From: Saprospiraceae bacterium | GTDB taxonomy: Bacteria > Bacteroidota > Bacteroidia > Chitinophagales > Saprospiraceae | Direction: 5' to 3' | Assembly (NCBI GenBank): GCA_019638385.1 | Contig: JAHBTW010000001.1 | Coordinates: 682,001 to 746,000, forward strand | DNA length: 64,000 nucleotides | Shown here: piece after piece, positions 8,953-17,621 of the stretch | How positions within the stretch are numbered: position 1 is the first letter of the stretch | Layout: each line of letters starts with the position of its first letter | Notes under the pieces: generated by a model | Databases searched by the model: none | Told to the model about the DNA's origin: nothing | The model's input: only the letters and a program-made list of their open reading frames with translations | Position numbers and translations under genes: made by a program

Positions 8953-10794
8953 TTAGCTTTTCACGAAACGCCGTGCCACTGTGCCGTTTGCCGTTTGTAA
9001 TTGAAGGACATACATGCCGGCCGGCAATGCGCTTATATTGATTGTATTGATGCCGTTTACAACGCTACCGATACGGGAAATCAATTGGCCGTTTGCATCG
9101 CTCAACCGGATAAAATCAACCGCCGTTTCAAAAGCCGACAAATCAACGTTCAAGGTATGCGAAGCCGGATTGGGGAAAATGCGAAAATTCCCCGATACGG
9201 TTTCTTCTGCACTGGATACTATGGCCTCTAAGCCTTGAGAGATACTCCGGCAGCCGTTTTCATCTACCGTTTCGAGCGTATAGGTTCCGCTTTCCGTGAT
9301 TCCCAACACGGCAGCATTGGCGCCCGGAACGGGCAAGCCGTCAAGATACCATTGAAAAAAGAGGAATTCGACAGCATTTCCGCATTCCAGGGTGGTTCCA
9401 TTCAAGCCGATTACAGGCGCAATAGACTGGGCAGCAAATACTTCTACCGGCTCGGAGATACTGACACAGTGTCCGTTGCGCGCCTGCACCTGATAAATCC
9501 CCGGGGTGGCCGTTGTTATGCTGTTTCCCTCTGCGTGAATAAGCCCGCCGTCTAACAACCAGGTATAGTTTTCGGCGCCGTTCGCAGCATTGAGTTGCAA
9601 TTCAGCGCCGTCGCAGAGGACCGGATTTTCCGTCAAAATGTTTGCATCCGGAAAGCGGTGGGTATAAGCCGGTTGAAATTCGATGCTGTCGGCAGAAAGA
9701 ACAAACAAGCCGTAGGTAATGTCAGAGCCGAGTATGTTGCCCGACGGCAAATAAGGATATGTCCCCCAGGCTCCGCGAAATCCGCTGTAATTGACATTGT
9801 CGGGATAAGTATCATAAAAGGCTGCCCGCTCCACGTTGGCCGGGTCGGTCATATCAAATATCTGAATACCGTCGTGGTAATAGGCCATCACGACGTATTG
9901 GTCGCGAACGAATGGATTGTGAACGATGCTGAACAAATCATCCGGCCCAAGGAGCGCGGATTTAAAAAGAGAAACCACCGACATGTCCTCCGGTTCCTGC
10001 ACATCTACTACTTTCAGACTTGTACCGTGCGTCTCGTCGGCCATAATGAGGTAGTTGCCGTCGGCGCTCAGCCAACTGGAATGGTTATAGCCCCGTTCCG
10101 GGTAATCGGTCAGCGAACCGAGCAGAATCGGTTCTTCAGGATTGGTAAAATCATACACATACAAGCCGCTATTGCCGTGCGAGGCATAGCCAATGTGATT
10201 CACCACATGTATATCGTGTACATAGCCGCCGGGCAATTCGATACTGGCTAAGAGCACCGGCACATCCGGGTTTTCCGTCAGGTCGAAAATGATAACGCCG
10301 TTGTTCCGCGTATTGGCGCCGGCCATGTACATCCTTCCTTGCAGGGTGTCTATCCATACATTGTGGCTGCGCTGGAAATATTCCGTGCTTTGGTAGGTCT
10401 TGATAACCGTATCGGGCAACCCGCTCATGTCAAATATCATGAGGCCGTCCTGCCCTTGATCGGCGCAGGCATAAGCGCGGTCGCGATAGGTTTTGAAATC
10501 GCGCCAGATGGAATTTACCGTTCCCGGAAAAGAGGCTACGATTCTCGGTTCTACCGGATTGGTTACTTCAACAAAATTGACGCGGCCCACCGATCCGATA
10601 ATAGCGTATTCGCCCCCGGAGCAATCCACATAGCCCCAAATGTCATTGTATCGCATCCCGGAGTGAACCGGGAACGTATCAATATCCCAATTGCCGAGCA
10701 GGGTCATGTTTTGACTCGCATTTTGCGCATTGAGAAAGAGAGGGAGCATGAAAAACAGGGGCAGATAAAAATAAGTAGAAATGTTGCTTTGCAT
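8953..10794 (-). CDS. Choice-of-anchor B / LVIVD-repeat protein with T9SS type A sorting domain
   Basis: A 613-residue exported protein. A signal peptide ends near LFLNAQN (about residue 25). Repeats of the form VNFVEVTNP, LMIFDMSG, VIIFDL, LYVYDFTNP and LKVVDVQEP follow to about residue 375; these are LVIVD repeats expected to form a beta-propeller. The final ~75 residues hold FRIFPNPASHTLNVDLS and end ALPAGMYVLQLQ...RRFVKS, the T9SS type A sorting domain, so the protein should cross the outer membrane through T9SS. Ligand and activity are unknown. It is divergent from the ABC ATPase gene and co-directional with the unknown gene downstream. Confidence 0.85.
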   Translation of the reverse strand: MQSNISTYFYLPLFFMLPLFLNAQNASQNMTLLGNWDIDTFPVHSGMRYNDIWGYVDCSGGEYAIIGSVGRVNFVEVTNPVEPRIVASFPGTVNSIWRDFKTYRDRAYACADQGQDGLMIFDMSGLPDTVIKTYQSTEYFQRSHNVWIDTLQGRMYMAGANTRNNGVIIFDLTENPDVPVLLASIELPGGYVHDIHVVNHIGYASHGNSGLYVYDFTNPEEPILLGSLTDYPERGYNHSSWLSADGNYLIMADETHGTSLKVVDVQEPEDMSVVSLFKSALLGPDDLFSIVHNPFVRDQYVVMAYYHDGIQIFDMTDPANVERAAFYDTYPDNVNYSGFRGAWGTYPYLPSGNILGSDITYGLFVLSADSIEFQPAYTHRFPDANILTENPVLCDGAELQLNAANGAENYTWLLDGGLIHAEGNSITTATPGIYQVQARNGHCVSISEPVEVFAAQSIAPVIGLNGTTLECGNAVEFLFFQWYLDGLPVPGANAAVLGITESGTYTLETVDENGCRSISQGLEAIVSSAEETVSGNFRIFPNPASHTLNVDLSAFETAVDFIRLSDANGQLISRIGSVVNGINTINISALPAGMYVLQLQTANGTVARRFVKS

Positions 10795-10802
10795 GAAAGT
10801 CT

Positions 10803-10810
10803 TAATTTTG
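10803..10810 (+). promoter_or_regulatory. -7 box (TAATTTTG) for the ABC ATPase gene
   Basis: TAATTTTG matches TAnnTTTG and ends only five bases before the chosen ATG at 10816. If it is used, the messenger would have almost no leader. No convincing -33 TTG is seen, so support is moderate. Confidence 0.35.
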
Positions 10811-10815
10811 CTGTT

Positions 10816-12519
10816 ATGGAGTACAAAGGTAAAATTCTGGAGGTTAAAAACCTGAACGTTTCATTCCAAACCCCGAAAGGTGTCGTCCCGGCTGCCAAAG
10901 ATGTTTCTTTTGAACTATACGCCGGGCAAACGCTGGGCCTCGTAGGCGAATCCGGGTCGGGGAAATCTGTTACGGCCTTATCACTCATGCGACTGCTGCC
11001 CTCGTTTAATTGCAGCCTCAGCGGCGAGCTACTTTTACACAACGCCGAATCGCCGAATCCCGTCCGGTTAGACGAATTGCCCGACGGCGCTATGCGCAAG
11101 GTCCGCGGCCGGCGAATCGGCATGATTTTCCAGGAGCCGATGTCTTCACTCAACCCCGTTTTCCGCTGCGGCGATCAGGTGTCGGAGGCCCTCCGGCTGC
11201 ATTTGCAGTTGAATGCCGATGAGGCGAGAAAGCTTACCCTGCAATGGTTTGAAAAGGTGAAACTGCCCGATCCGGGACGAGTTTTTCGCTCCTATCCGCA
11301 CCAACTCTCCGGCGGCCAAAAACAACGGGTTATGATTGCTATGGCAATGTGTTGCAACCCTGCTTTGCTCATTGCCGACGAACCGACCACCGCGTTGGAT
11401 GTCACCGTACAAAAAGCAGTACTTGATCTCATTCGCGACTTGCAGCAGGATACCGGCGCCGCTTGCTTATTCATCTCTCACGACCTCGGCGTCATCAGCG
11501 AAATTGCGCAACAAGTGGCCGTTATGCACGAGGGGCAGATCGCAGAAAAAGGGGCTGTCACCCAAATGCTCTCCGCGCCGCAGCATCCCTACACCAAAGG
11601 CCTGCTCGCCTGCCGCCCTCCGCTCAACCGCCGTCTGCGCCGCCTGCCGGTCATCTCCGATTTCACCGACGGCGCCGACACCGCGCCGCTGCCTGAAAAT
11701 ACGATGAGCAGAGAGGAGGAACTGACAAAGGCCGCCGAACTTTCCCGGCATCCGCCGATCTTGCAGGTACACAAGTTAGCGGTTAGCTACCCCGGCCGCC
11801 CTCCCGTACATGCCGTCAAATCGGTTGATTTTCAAGTGCATCCCGGCGAAGTGCTCGGATTGGTGGGAGAATCCGGCTGCGGCAAAACTACCCTCGGCCG
11901 GGCCTTGCTCCGGCTCACCGAAGCGCAAAGCGGCGAAGTCCTTTTCAGAGGAGAAAACCTGTTGCAATTGCCGCCGAAGCGAATGTTGGAAGTCAGAAAA
12001 GAAGTACAAATTATTTTTCAGGATCCTTACGCTTCTCTCAACCCGCGATTTCGTATCGGAAAAGCCATTATGGAACCGATGCGCCTGCACGGCTTACGCC
12101 AAACGGAAGAGCAATGTAAAGCGACTGTTGTGGGCTTATTGCAAACGGTAGGGCTTTCGGAAGCGCAGTTTGACCGTTTCCCGCACGAGTTATCGGGCGG
12201 GCAACGGCAAAGAGCCTGCATTGCACGCGCATTGGCTGTCGAACCCAGTCTCTTGATCTGCGACGAATCGGTATCCGCCTTAGACGTGTCTGTGCAGGCG
12301 CAGGTGCTGAACTTACTCCAGCAACTCCGGGAAGCGCGCAACCTCACCATGATCTTCATTTCGCACGATCTCTCCGTCATCCGGCAAATAAGCGACAGAA
12401 TTTTGGTAATGAAAGACGGCGAAATTGTGGAATCGGGATTCACCGCGGAGGTTTGTAACCAACCGAAATCTCCTTACACACAGCAACTGTTGGAAGCCGT
12501 TCCGGGCAGGGCGTTTTAG
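10816..12519 (+). CDS. Fused duplicated ABC ATPase of a peptide/nickel transporter (YejF/DppD-DppF type)
   Basis: A 567-residue protein with two complete ATPase domains. The first has Walker A GESGSGKS (44-51), signature LSGGQKQRV and Walker B LLIADEP. The second has Walker A starting at Gly351 (GESGCGKT), signature LSGGQRQRA and Walker B LLICDES. Each is followed by an oligopeptide-type C-terminal tail with HPYTKGLL or SPYTQQLL. It would energise import of peptides or similar solutes, but no permease or binding protein is adjacent. ATG 10816 is chosen because it starts the conserved ILEVKNLNVSF segment. The 3' end overlaps msrA by four bases in convergent orientation. Confidence 0.9.
   Translation: MEYKGKILEVKNLNVSFQTPKGVVPAAKDVSFELYAGQTLGLVGESGSGKSVTALSLMRLLPSFNCSLSGELLLHNAESPNPVRLDELPDGAMRKVRGRRIGMIFQEPMSSLNPVFRCGDQVSEALRLHLQLNADEARKLTLQWFEKVKLPDPGRVFRSYPHQLSGGQKQRVMIAMAMCCNPALLIADEPTTALDVTVQKAVLDLIRDLQQDTGAACLFISHDLGVISEIAQQVAVMHEGQIAEKGAVTQMLSAPQHPYTKGLLACRPPLNRRLRRLPVISDFTDGADTAPLPENTMSREEELTKAAELSRHPPILQVHKLAVSYPGRPPVHAVKSVDFQVHPGEVLGLVGESGCGKTTLGRALLRLTEAQSGEVLFRGENLLQLPPKRMLEVRKEVQIIFQDPYASLNPRFRIGKAIMEPMRLHGLRQTEEQCKATVVGLLQTVGLSEAQFDRFPHELSGGQRQRACIARALAVEPSLLICDESVSALDVSVQAQVLNLLQQLREARNLTMIFISHDLSVIRQISDRILVMKDGEIVESGFTAEVCNQPKSPYTQQLLEAVPGRAF
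10824..10831 (-). promoter_or_regulatory. -7 box (TACCTTTG) for the LVIVD-repeat gene, inside the ABC ORF
   Basis: On the minus strand the bases read TACCTTTG, a perfect TAnnTTTG. They lie 30 bases upstream of the ATG at 10794 and within the first codons of the divergent ABC gene. No clear -33 element is seen. Confidence 0.35.
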
Positions 12520-13175
12520 TTCCCTTCTTTCAACTTGTCTTTAAATACCTTTTGGAATTTCTGCACCTTGGGTGTGATGACGTAGGTGCAGTAAGGATTG
12601 CGGTCGCCCACGCGGCTATAGTAGTCCTGATGCTCCGCTTCGGCTTCGTAAAACGCCTTGAAAGGTGCGATTTCTGTCACGATAGGCTTGTCCCACAACT
12701 CGGTAGCCACTGCTTTTTTCGATTGTTCAGCCGTTTCCTTTTGCTCATTGCTGTGATAAAAAATGACGGAGCGGTACTGCGGCCCAATATCGTTACCCTG
12801 CCGGTTGAGAGTGGTAGGATCGTGTACATGCCAGAAAACTTCCAGGATTTCTTCGAAGGAAACGACCTTCGGGTCAAATACGATCTGAATGACTTCGGCG
12901 TGTTCCGTTCTACCGGAACCGATTGATTTATAATTGGCCGTTTCGGCACTGCCGCCCGAATAGCCGGAAACGACCGACTGTACGCCGTTGAGGTTTTGAT
13001 ACACCGCTTCGACGCACCAGAAACAGCCGCCACCGAGGGTAGCCGTTTCTAAACCGTTAGCAGAAATGGGTTGGGTAGCCATGGTCATATTTTTTTTAGT
13101 CGGTTTTTCCGGTTGCGCAGAACAGGAAAAAGACAATGTTGTGAGCAGAAGGATCAAAATGCGCATACTGTTCAT
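12516..13175 (-). CDS. msrA: Peptide-methionine (S)-S-oxide reductase, exported lipoprotein form
   Basis: A 219-residue MsrA that reduces methionine-S-sulfoxide in oxidised proteins. The catalytic motif GGGCFWC has nucleophile Cys51. GYSGG, HAEVIQI and the EHQDYY tail are family hallmarks. Unlike cytosolic MsrA, the N-terminus has a hydrophobic stretch ending LSFSCSAQ, a lipobox with Cys18, so the enzyme is probably lipid-anchored in the periplasm. An in-frame ATG at 13166 is an alternative start. No MsrB domain is fused. The gene converges on the ABC gene with a four-base overlap. Confidence 0.92.
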   Translation of the reverse strand: MNSMRILILLLTTLSFSCSAQPEKPTKKNMTMATQPISANGLETATLGGGCFWCVEAVYQNLNGVQSVVSGYSGGSAETANYKSIGSGRTEHAEVIQIVFDPKVVSFEEILEVFWHVHDPTTLNRQGNDIGPQYRSVIFYHSNEQKETAEQSKKAVATELWDKPIVTEIAPFKAFYEAEAEHQDYYSRVGDRNPYCTYVITPKVQKFQKVFKDKLKEGN

Positions 13176-13286
13176 TTTTTAAACGGCCAAACAAAACCGG
13201 ATACCACTTAGTTGGAAGCAACAGCGCTTTTAGGTGAAACTGTCTTCGGCGCGAAAAAACGATTCATTGTGCATCGGCGGGCATCT

Positions 13287-13982
13287 TCACTTGATGGTCT
13301 GAAGAAACTCGGCTCTGATGTTTTCGTTGAGAAATTTGCCCGAATACTCTGTTGTAACGGTAGAACAATGGCTATGCTCCACGCCCCGCAACTCTACGCA
13401 CATGTGCCGGGCATCTATATAAACAGCCACATCTTCCGTATTGAGCACACGCTTCAGCTCGGCGGCGATTTGCACGGTGAGGCGTTCCTGCACCTGCGGA
13501 CGGCGGGCGAAATATTCAACAATGCGGTTGAGTTTGCTCAAGCCGATTACTTCGCCGGCAGAGAAATAAGCCACATGCGCCACTCCGATGATGGGCAGGA
13601 AGTGATGCTCGCAGAAAGATTTCACCGTGATGTTGCGCTCCACAAGTATTTGCCGGTATTGATATTTGTTCTCAAAAAGAGATATGGCCGGTTTATTTTC
13701 CGGGTTCAGGCCGGAGAAAATTTCCTGCACAAACATCTTGGCTACCCGGCGCGGCGTACCTTTGAGCGAATCGTCATTGAGGTCGAGGCCGAGCGTTTCC
13801 ATGATACTGCGAAAATGATCCTCTATTGTATCCATTTTATCTTCATCGGCCATCAGAAAGGCGTCCGGTCGCAGCGGCGTGTTCATGTCGGCTTCCGGTG
13901 CAGAGAACGCAGCGGGCAGCTTGCCGTTGAGTTTACTTTGCAGGGAATAGGAGCCGTTACCATTTAAAGTGACTTTTGTCAT
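13287..13982 (-). CDS. folE: GTP cyclohydrolase I
   Basis: A 231-residue enzyme converting GTP to dihydroneopterin triphosphate, the first step of folate and pterin synthesis. The zinc site is visible as Cys124 in FCEHH and Cys195 in ARHMC, with His127 probably completing it. GLSKLNRIV and RPQVQERLT are the standard signatures. The first ~45 residues are a variable extension. An internal ATG near residue 33 could serve instead, but 13982 leaves a sensible divergent gap with the lipoprotein gene. Confidence 0.94.
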   Translation of the reverse strand: MTKVTLNGNGSYSLQSKLNGKLPAAFSAPEADMNTPLRPDAFLMADEDKMDTIEDHFRSIMETLGLDLNDDSLKGTPRRVAKMFVQEIFSGLNPENKPAISLFENKYQYRQILVERNITVKSFCEHHFLPIIGVAHVAYFSAGEVIGLSKLNRIVEYFARRPQVQERLTVQIAAELKRVLNTEDVAVYIDARHMCVELRGVEHSHCSTVTTEYSGKFLNENIRAEFLQTIK

Positions 13983-14089
13983 TACATTTGTTTTTTGATG
14001 GAATCAGCGGTTGATCGTAGTCGCCAACCAAACAGGACTGAAATCATATTGTTGCAAAAATTTGCGCAAAAAAACACATACAGGTTGTC

Positions 14090-14602
14090 ATGAACAAATT
14101 GAAATTCTGCCTCCTCTGCCTCGTCCTGGCCGCCACGGCCTGCCAACAAAACAAAGCGCCTCGCCAATTGAAAGATTGCCCGATGGGGGTGCCAAAACCT
14201 GTTTTTCCGGCACAAATGCCGGGGGTCAGTTCGCACCGGTTCACCCCCGAACCGTATTCGGCCACCGAGGAATTGATTCTTGCCGATACCCTGCCGCTTA
14301 CGCTCATCCAGAGCGGATGCGAAGCGCCGGTACAGGAATTCCGGTTCACGATTCTTCGCCGGCCGGAACGCGATGATTCCGCCTTTTGGGTAAATAAATG
14401 CGTTGAAATTCTTTACGCTATTAGCGGAATGGGCAATGAATTACTACCGCTCGCAGCCTGGGCGCAAACCGTAGAGGATAGTTCGCCGAATTTTATTCTG
14501 GGAGAATCGCTCCTCATCCAACAAGGTGCTTACGTTACAATAGACCGCATTCCCAGCGCAGAAGGTGTCATTCTTCTGCTTACGCTAAGCGCCGAACCGT
14601 AG
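14090..14602 (+). CDS. Small lipoprotein of unknown function
   Basis: A 170-residue protein with an N-terminal signal ending LVLAATACQQ (lipobox Cys18), so it is probably a periplasmic or outer-membrane lipoprotein. The mature part contains three further cysteines and no motif I recognise. It is divergent from folE and stands alone ahead of a 450-base interval without protein genes. Confidence 0.65.
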   Translation: MNKLKFCLLCLVLAATACQQNKAPRQLKDCPMGVPKPVFPAQMPGVSSHRFTPEPYSATEELILADTLPLTLIQSGCEAPVQEFRFTILRRPERDDSAFWVNKCVEILYAISGMGNELLPLAAWAQTVEDSSPNFILGESLLIQQGAYVTIDRIPSAEGVILLLTLSAEP

Positions 14603-14651
14603 GTCGCCCGGCACTTGTTAACGCAGCCTTTCAAAGGGTTTTCATTCGGCT

Positions 14652-14702
14652 GATTTTCAGTGTGGTAATGAATTTTACTCAATTCGTAACTCATTGAAAA
14701 TC
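14652..14702. other. Nested inverted repeat downstream of the lipoprotein gene
   Basis: GATTTTCAGTG (14652-14662) faces CATTGAAAATC (14692-14702), a 10/11 match. GAATT/AATTC forms a smaller inner hairpin. No T-run follows on the plus strand, so this is not a standard terminator. It may be a transcript end or an operator-like site 50 bases after the lipoprotein stop. Confidence 0.4.
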
Positions 14703-14767
14703 ATTTTCCTAAACAAATGGATGATAAATTTTTTCTCAAAAAAAAATTCAAATTTCCGACAGTTTTT

Positions 14768-14800
14768 TTTGCCCCGGTAGCAGATTTATTGATACCTTTA
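14768..14800 (+). promoter_or_regulatory. Promoter of the candidate small RNA
   Basis: TTTG at 14768-14771 and TACCTTTA at 14793-14800 are separated by 21 bases, in line with the Bacteroidota pattern TTTG-N(19-21)-TAnnTTTG with one mismatch at the last base. No reading frame of useful length begins downstream before the terminator at 14954-14988. Confidence 0.45.
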
Positions 14801-14805
14801 CAGCC

Positions 14806-14988
14806 GTAACGAATCTGAGCGGAAAGCGATTTTCCTTGTTGCACTGAAGGTTTCTTCAAAAATTTTTACACAAAACAGTATCCACTTGCTGTTTCCGGTT
14901 TATCTGCCGGCAATGGTCAATAAAGAATATTAGTATCAGTAAGTTAGGTTAAGCTCCGCTGCCCTGTAAGCAGCGGAGTTTTTGTTTT
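14806..14988 (+). ncRNA. Candidate small non-coding RNA (about 180 nt)
   Basis: A promoter-like pair lies just upstream and a strong intrinsic terminator forms the 3' end. Between them are small hairpins: GGAAA/TTTCC at about 14821-14835, TGAA/TTCA, AAACAG/CTGTTT and CCGG/CCGG. The only ATG-initiated frame I noticed codes six residues (MVNKEY). The size would suit a 6S-like or regulatory RNA, but the structure does not show the long single hairpin with a central bubble of 6S. The family is therefore left open. The 5' end is estimated from the -7 box. Confidence 0.42.
14954..14988 (+). terminator. Intrinsic terminator
   Basis: CTCCGCTGC (14954-14962), a seven-base loop CCTGTAA and GCAGCGGAG (14970-14978) form a perfect 9-bp GC-rich stem followed by TTTTTGTTTT. 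It stands 62 bases before the lpdA start and has no protein gene directly upstream. Confidence 0.85.
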
Positions 14989-15009
14989 ACAGAATTTCGC
15001 GAACCGGTC

Positions 15010-15017
15010 TATCTTTG
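15010..15017 (+). promoter_or_regulatory. -7 box (TATCTTTG) for lpdA
   Basis: TATCTTTG is a perfect TAnnTTTG match, 33 bases before the lpdA ATG and 21 bases past the terminator T-run. The closest TTTG upstream is 25 bases away, slightly long. Confidence 0.5.
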
Positions 15018-15050
15018 CGGCGTTCTTCAACGAAAACAACGCAACGCATT

Positions 15051-16448
15051 ATGAATTTTGATCTCATCGTTATCGGCAGCGGCCCCGGCGGCTATGTGGC
15101 TGCCATCAGAGCCGCTCAATTGGGTATGAAAGTAGCCGTCGTGGAGCGCGAATCGCTCGGCGGCATCTGCCTCAACTGGGGCTGCATTCCCACCAAAGCC
15201 CTGCTGAAAAGCGCTCAGGTTTTTGAATACATCCAACATGCCTCCGACTACGGCATCAAAGTGGCCGAACCGCAAGCTGATTTTGATGGTATCATCAAAC
15301 GCAGCCGTGGCGTGGCCGACGGTATGAGTAAAGGCATCAATTTCCTTTTCCGCAAAAACAAGATCACCGTCATTAACGGCAACGGCCGACTGCTGCGCGG
15401 CAAAAAAGTGGAAGTAACCGACGATAAAGGCGCCAAACAGGAATACACCGCCGAGCATATCATCATTGCCACCGGCGGCAGGGCCAAAGAACTGCCCAAT
15501 CTCAAAATTGACGGCAAAAAGATCATTGAATACCGCAAAGCCATGAGCCTGGAGCAACAGCCCAAATCTATGGTGGTGGTGGGCGCTGGCGCCATCGGCG
15601 TGGAATTCGCGTATTTTTATCACACCATCGGTACGAAAGTCACCGTAGTGGAGTTTCTGGAACAGGGCCTGTTGCCGCGCGAAGACCCTGACATCTCCAA
15701 GGAATTGGGCAAAATCTACCAGAAAGCCGGCATTGAGGTGATGGGCAATACCAGCGTAGAAACCGTAGATACGAAAGGTACCGGCTGCAAAGTGACCGTA
15801 AAAAGCCGCAAAGACGGCGCCATCAAAGAAATTGCCTGCGACGTAGTACTCTCCGCTGCCGGCGTGACCCCCAACACGGAAAATATCGGCCTGGAAGAAC
15901 TCGGGATCAAAACCGATCGCGGCTTTATAGCGGTGGACGACTTCTACCGCACCAACGTACCGGGCATTTATGCCATCGGCGATGTACTGCCCACACAGGC
16001 ATTGGCGCATGTAGCCAGTGCGGAAGGCATCACTTGTGTGGAAAAAATTGCCGGACACTCCCCGGAGCCGATTGATTATAACAATATCCCCGGCTGTACC
16101 TACTGCTCTCCCGAAGTGGCGTCAGTGGGCTACACCGAGCAGGCTGCCAAAGAAGCCGGCTACGAAGTCAAAGTAGGCAAGTTTCCTTTCTCTGCCTCCG
16201 GCAAAGCCAGCGCATCGGGCGCTAAAGCGGGATTTGTGAAGGTGATTTTCGATGCCAAATACGGAGAGTTCCTCGGCGCGCACTTCCTCGGCTCCAACGT
16301 GACCGAAATGATCGCAGAAGTAGTCGTAGCGCGCAAATTGGAAACAACCGGCCATGAGATCATCAAATCCGTACACCCCCACCCTACCATGAGCGAAGCC
16401 ATCATGGAGGCAGCGGCGGCGGCCTACGGAGAAGTGATCCACTTGTAA
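15051..16448 (+). CDS. lpdA: Dihydrolipoyl dehydrogenase
   Basis: A 465-residue FAD enzyme that reoxidises dihydrolipoamide in the pyruvate/2-oxoglutarate dehydrogenase complexes or the glycine cleavage system. FAD binding is seen as VIGSGPGGYVAAIRAAQLG. The redox disulfide is Cys40/Cys45 in GGICLNWGCIPTKALL. The NAD domain has VVVGAGAIGVEFA, and the catalytic His-Glu pair lies in HPHPTMSEAIMEAA near the C-terminus. No E1/E2 genes are adjacent. ATG 15051 gives the canonical N-terminus with its own -7 box. It converges on ychF with a 13-base gap. Confidence 0.95.
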   Translation: MNFDLIVIGSGPGGYVAAIRAAQLGMKVAVVERESLGGICLNWGCIPTKALLKSAQVFEYIQHASDYGIKVAEPQADFDGIIKRSRGVADGMSKGINFLFRKNKITVINGNGRLLRGKKVEVTDDKGAKQEYTAEHIIIATGGRAKELPNLKIDGKKIIEYRKAMSLEQQPKSMVVVGAGAIGVEFAYFYHTIGTKVTVVEFLEQGLLPREDPDISKELGKIYQKAGIEVMGNTSVETVDTKGTGCKVTVKSRKDGAIKEIACDVVLSAAGVTPNTENIGLEELGIKTDRGFIAVDDFYRTNVPGIYAIGDVLPTQALAHVASAEGITCVEKIAGHSPEPIDYNNIPGCTYCSPEVASVGYTEQAAKEAGYEVKVGKFPFSASGKASASGAKAGFVKVIFDAKYGEFLGAHFLGSNVTEMIAEVVVARKLETTGHEIIKSVHPHPTMSEAIMEAAAAAYGEVIHL

Positions 16449-16461
16449 AGGAAGATAATCC

Positions 16462-17565
16462 CTACACATTAAACCGGAAGTGCATCACATCGCCGTCGCC
16501 GACAACATACTCTTTGCCTTCCACTTTCATCTTGCCGGCTTCCTTCACGGCGGCCTCTGAGCCGTAATGTGTGAAGTCGGCGTATTTGATGACTTCAGCA
16601 CGAATGAATCCGCGCTCAAAATCGGTGTGGATGACCCCGGCGGCCTGCGGAGCTTTGTCGCCGCGGTGAATGGTCCAGGCGCGCACTTCCTTTTCGCCGG
16701 CAGTGAAGTAGGTGATCAGATTCAGCAAGTGGTAAGCCGCCCGGATGAGGCGGTTCACGCCGGGTTCGTGCAGCCCCATGTCTTCGAGAAACATGGTGCG
16801 CTCCTCCATGCTTTCCAATTCAGCTATTTGCGCCTCTATTTCGGCGCTGATGTAGATCACCTCCGGATTGGGTTCGTCGTTGAAAGCATTTTGCAAAAAA
16901 GCTTGCGTATAAGTATTGCCCGATACCACCGACTTTTCATCCACATTGCACACATACAGGATCGGCTTGGCCGTGAGCAAAAACATACTTTTGAGAAACT
17001 CCTGCTCATCATCTTCCAAGGGCAGGCTGCGGGCCGGTTTGCCGGCATGGAGATGCGCCATTATTTTCTGGCCGGTTTCAAATTCCCGCAACGCTTCTTT
17101 GTCGCCGACTTTGGCGGCCTTACGCGCCCGGTCCACGCGCTTTTCCGCTGCTTCCAGGTCCTTTAGAATCAATTCTGTATCAATAATGTCTTTGTCGCGC
17201 ACGGGGTCCACGTCTCCATCCACATGCACCACGTTGTCGTCTTTGAAGCAGCGCACGACGTGAATGATGGCATCTACTTCGCGGATATTAGCCAAAAACT
17301 GATTGCCCAGACCCTCGCCCTGACTCGCACCTTTGATGAGACCTGCAATGTCGAGGATTTCAATGGCCGTAGGAACGACCCGTTGGGGCTTTACAAATTC
17401 CGCCAATTTATCCAACCGCGGATCCGGCACGGTGATGACGCCGAGGTTAGGGTCTTTAGTGGCAAAAGGATAGTTGGCCGCCAATGCTTTGGCGGAGGTC
17501 AATGCATTAAAAAGTGTAGATTTGCCCACATTGGGCAAGCCGACAATACCGCACTTGAGGCCCAT
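16462..17565 (-). CDS. ychF: Redox-regulated ATPase/GTPase YchF (Obg family)
   Basis: The 367 residues match the family length. G1 is GLPNVGKST at the N-terminus. The switch region is DIAGLIKGASQGEGLGNQFL. The coiled-coil insertion is RVDRARKAAK. The C-terminal TGS-type domain is TYFTAGEKEVRAWTIHRGDKAPQAAG. YchF binds ATP better than GTP in characterised members and associates with ribosomes. A TATCTTTG box on the minus strand lies 42 bases upstream, between this gene and acpH. Confidence 0.95.
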   Translation of the reverse strand: MGLKCGIVGLPNVGKSTLFNALTSAKALAANYPFATKDPNLGVITVPDPRLDKLAEFVKPQRVVPTAIEILDIAGLIKGASQGEGLGNQFLANIREVDAIIHVVRCFKDDNVVHVDGDVDPVRDKDIIDTELILKDLEAAEKRVDRARKAAKVGDKEALREFETGQKIMAHLHAGKPARSLPLEDDEQEFLKSMFLLTAKPILYVCNVDEKSVVSGNTYTQAFLQNAFNDEPNPEVIYISAEIEAQIAELESMEERTMFLEDMGLHEPGVNRLIRAAYHLLNLITYFTAGEKEVRAWTIHRGDKAPQAAGVIHTDFERGFIRAEVIKYADFTHYGSEAAVKEAGKMKVEGKEYVVGDGDVMHFRFNV

Positions 17566-17606
17566 ATTTTATTCTGGTTGATTGTGAAGATTTCGCAAAA
17601 ACGGCG

Positions 17607-17614
17607 CAAAGATA
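17607..17614 (-). promoter_or_regulatory. -7 box (TATCTTTG) for ychF
   Basis: Minus-strand TATCTTTG lies 42 bases before the ychF ATG and eight bases from the divergent acpH start. No clear -33 TTG is seen at the usual spacing. Confidence 0.4.
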
Positions 17615-17621
17615 GTTTTTT

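Noticed and set aside
10339..10815. N-terminal extension of the ABC ATPase into the divergent LVIVD-repeat gene
   Set aside because: It is antisense to the signal peptide and propeller coding region of that gene and adds no ABC-type sequence.
15027..16058. A 343-codon open frame opposite lpdA
   Set aside because: Phe/His/Ala-rich shadow of a well-conserved flavoenzyme; no signal, domain or promoter.
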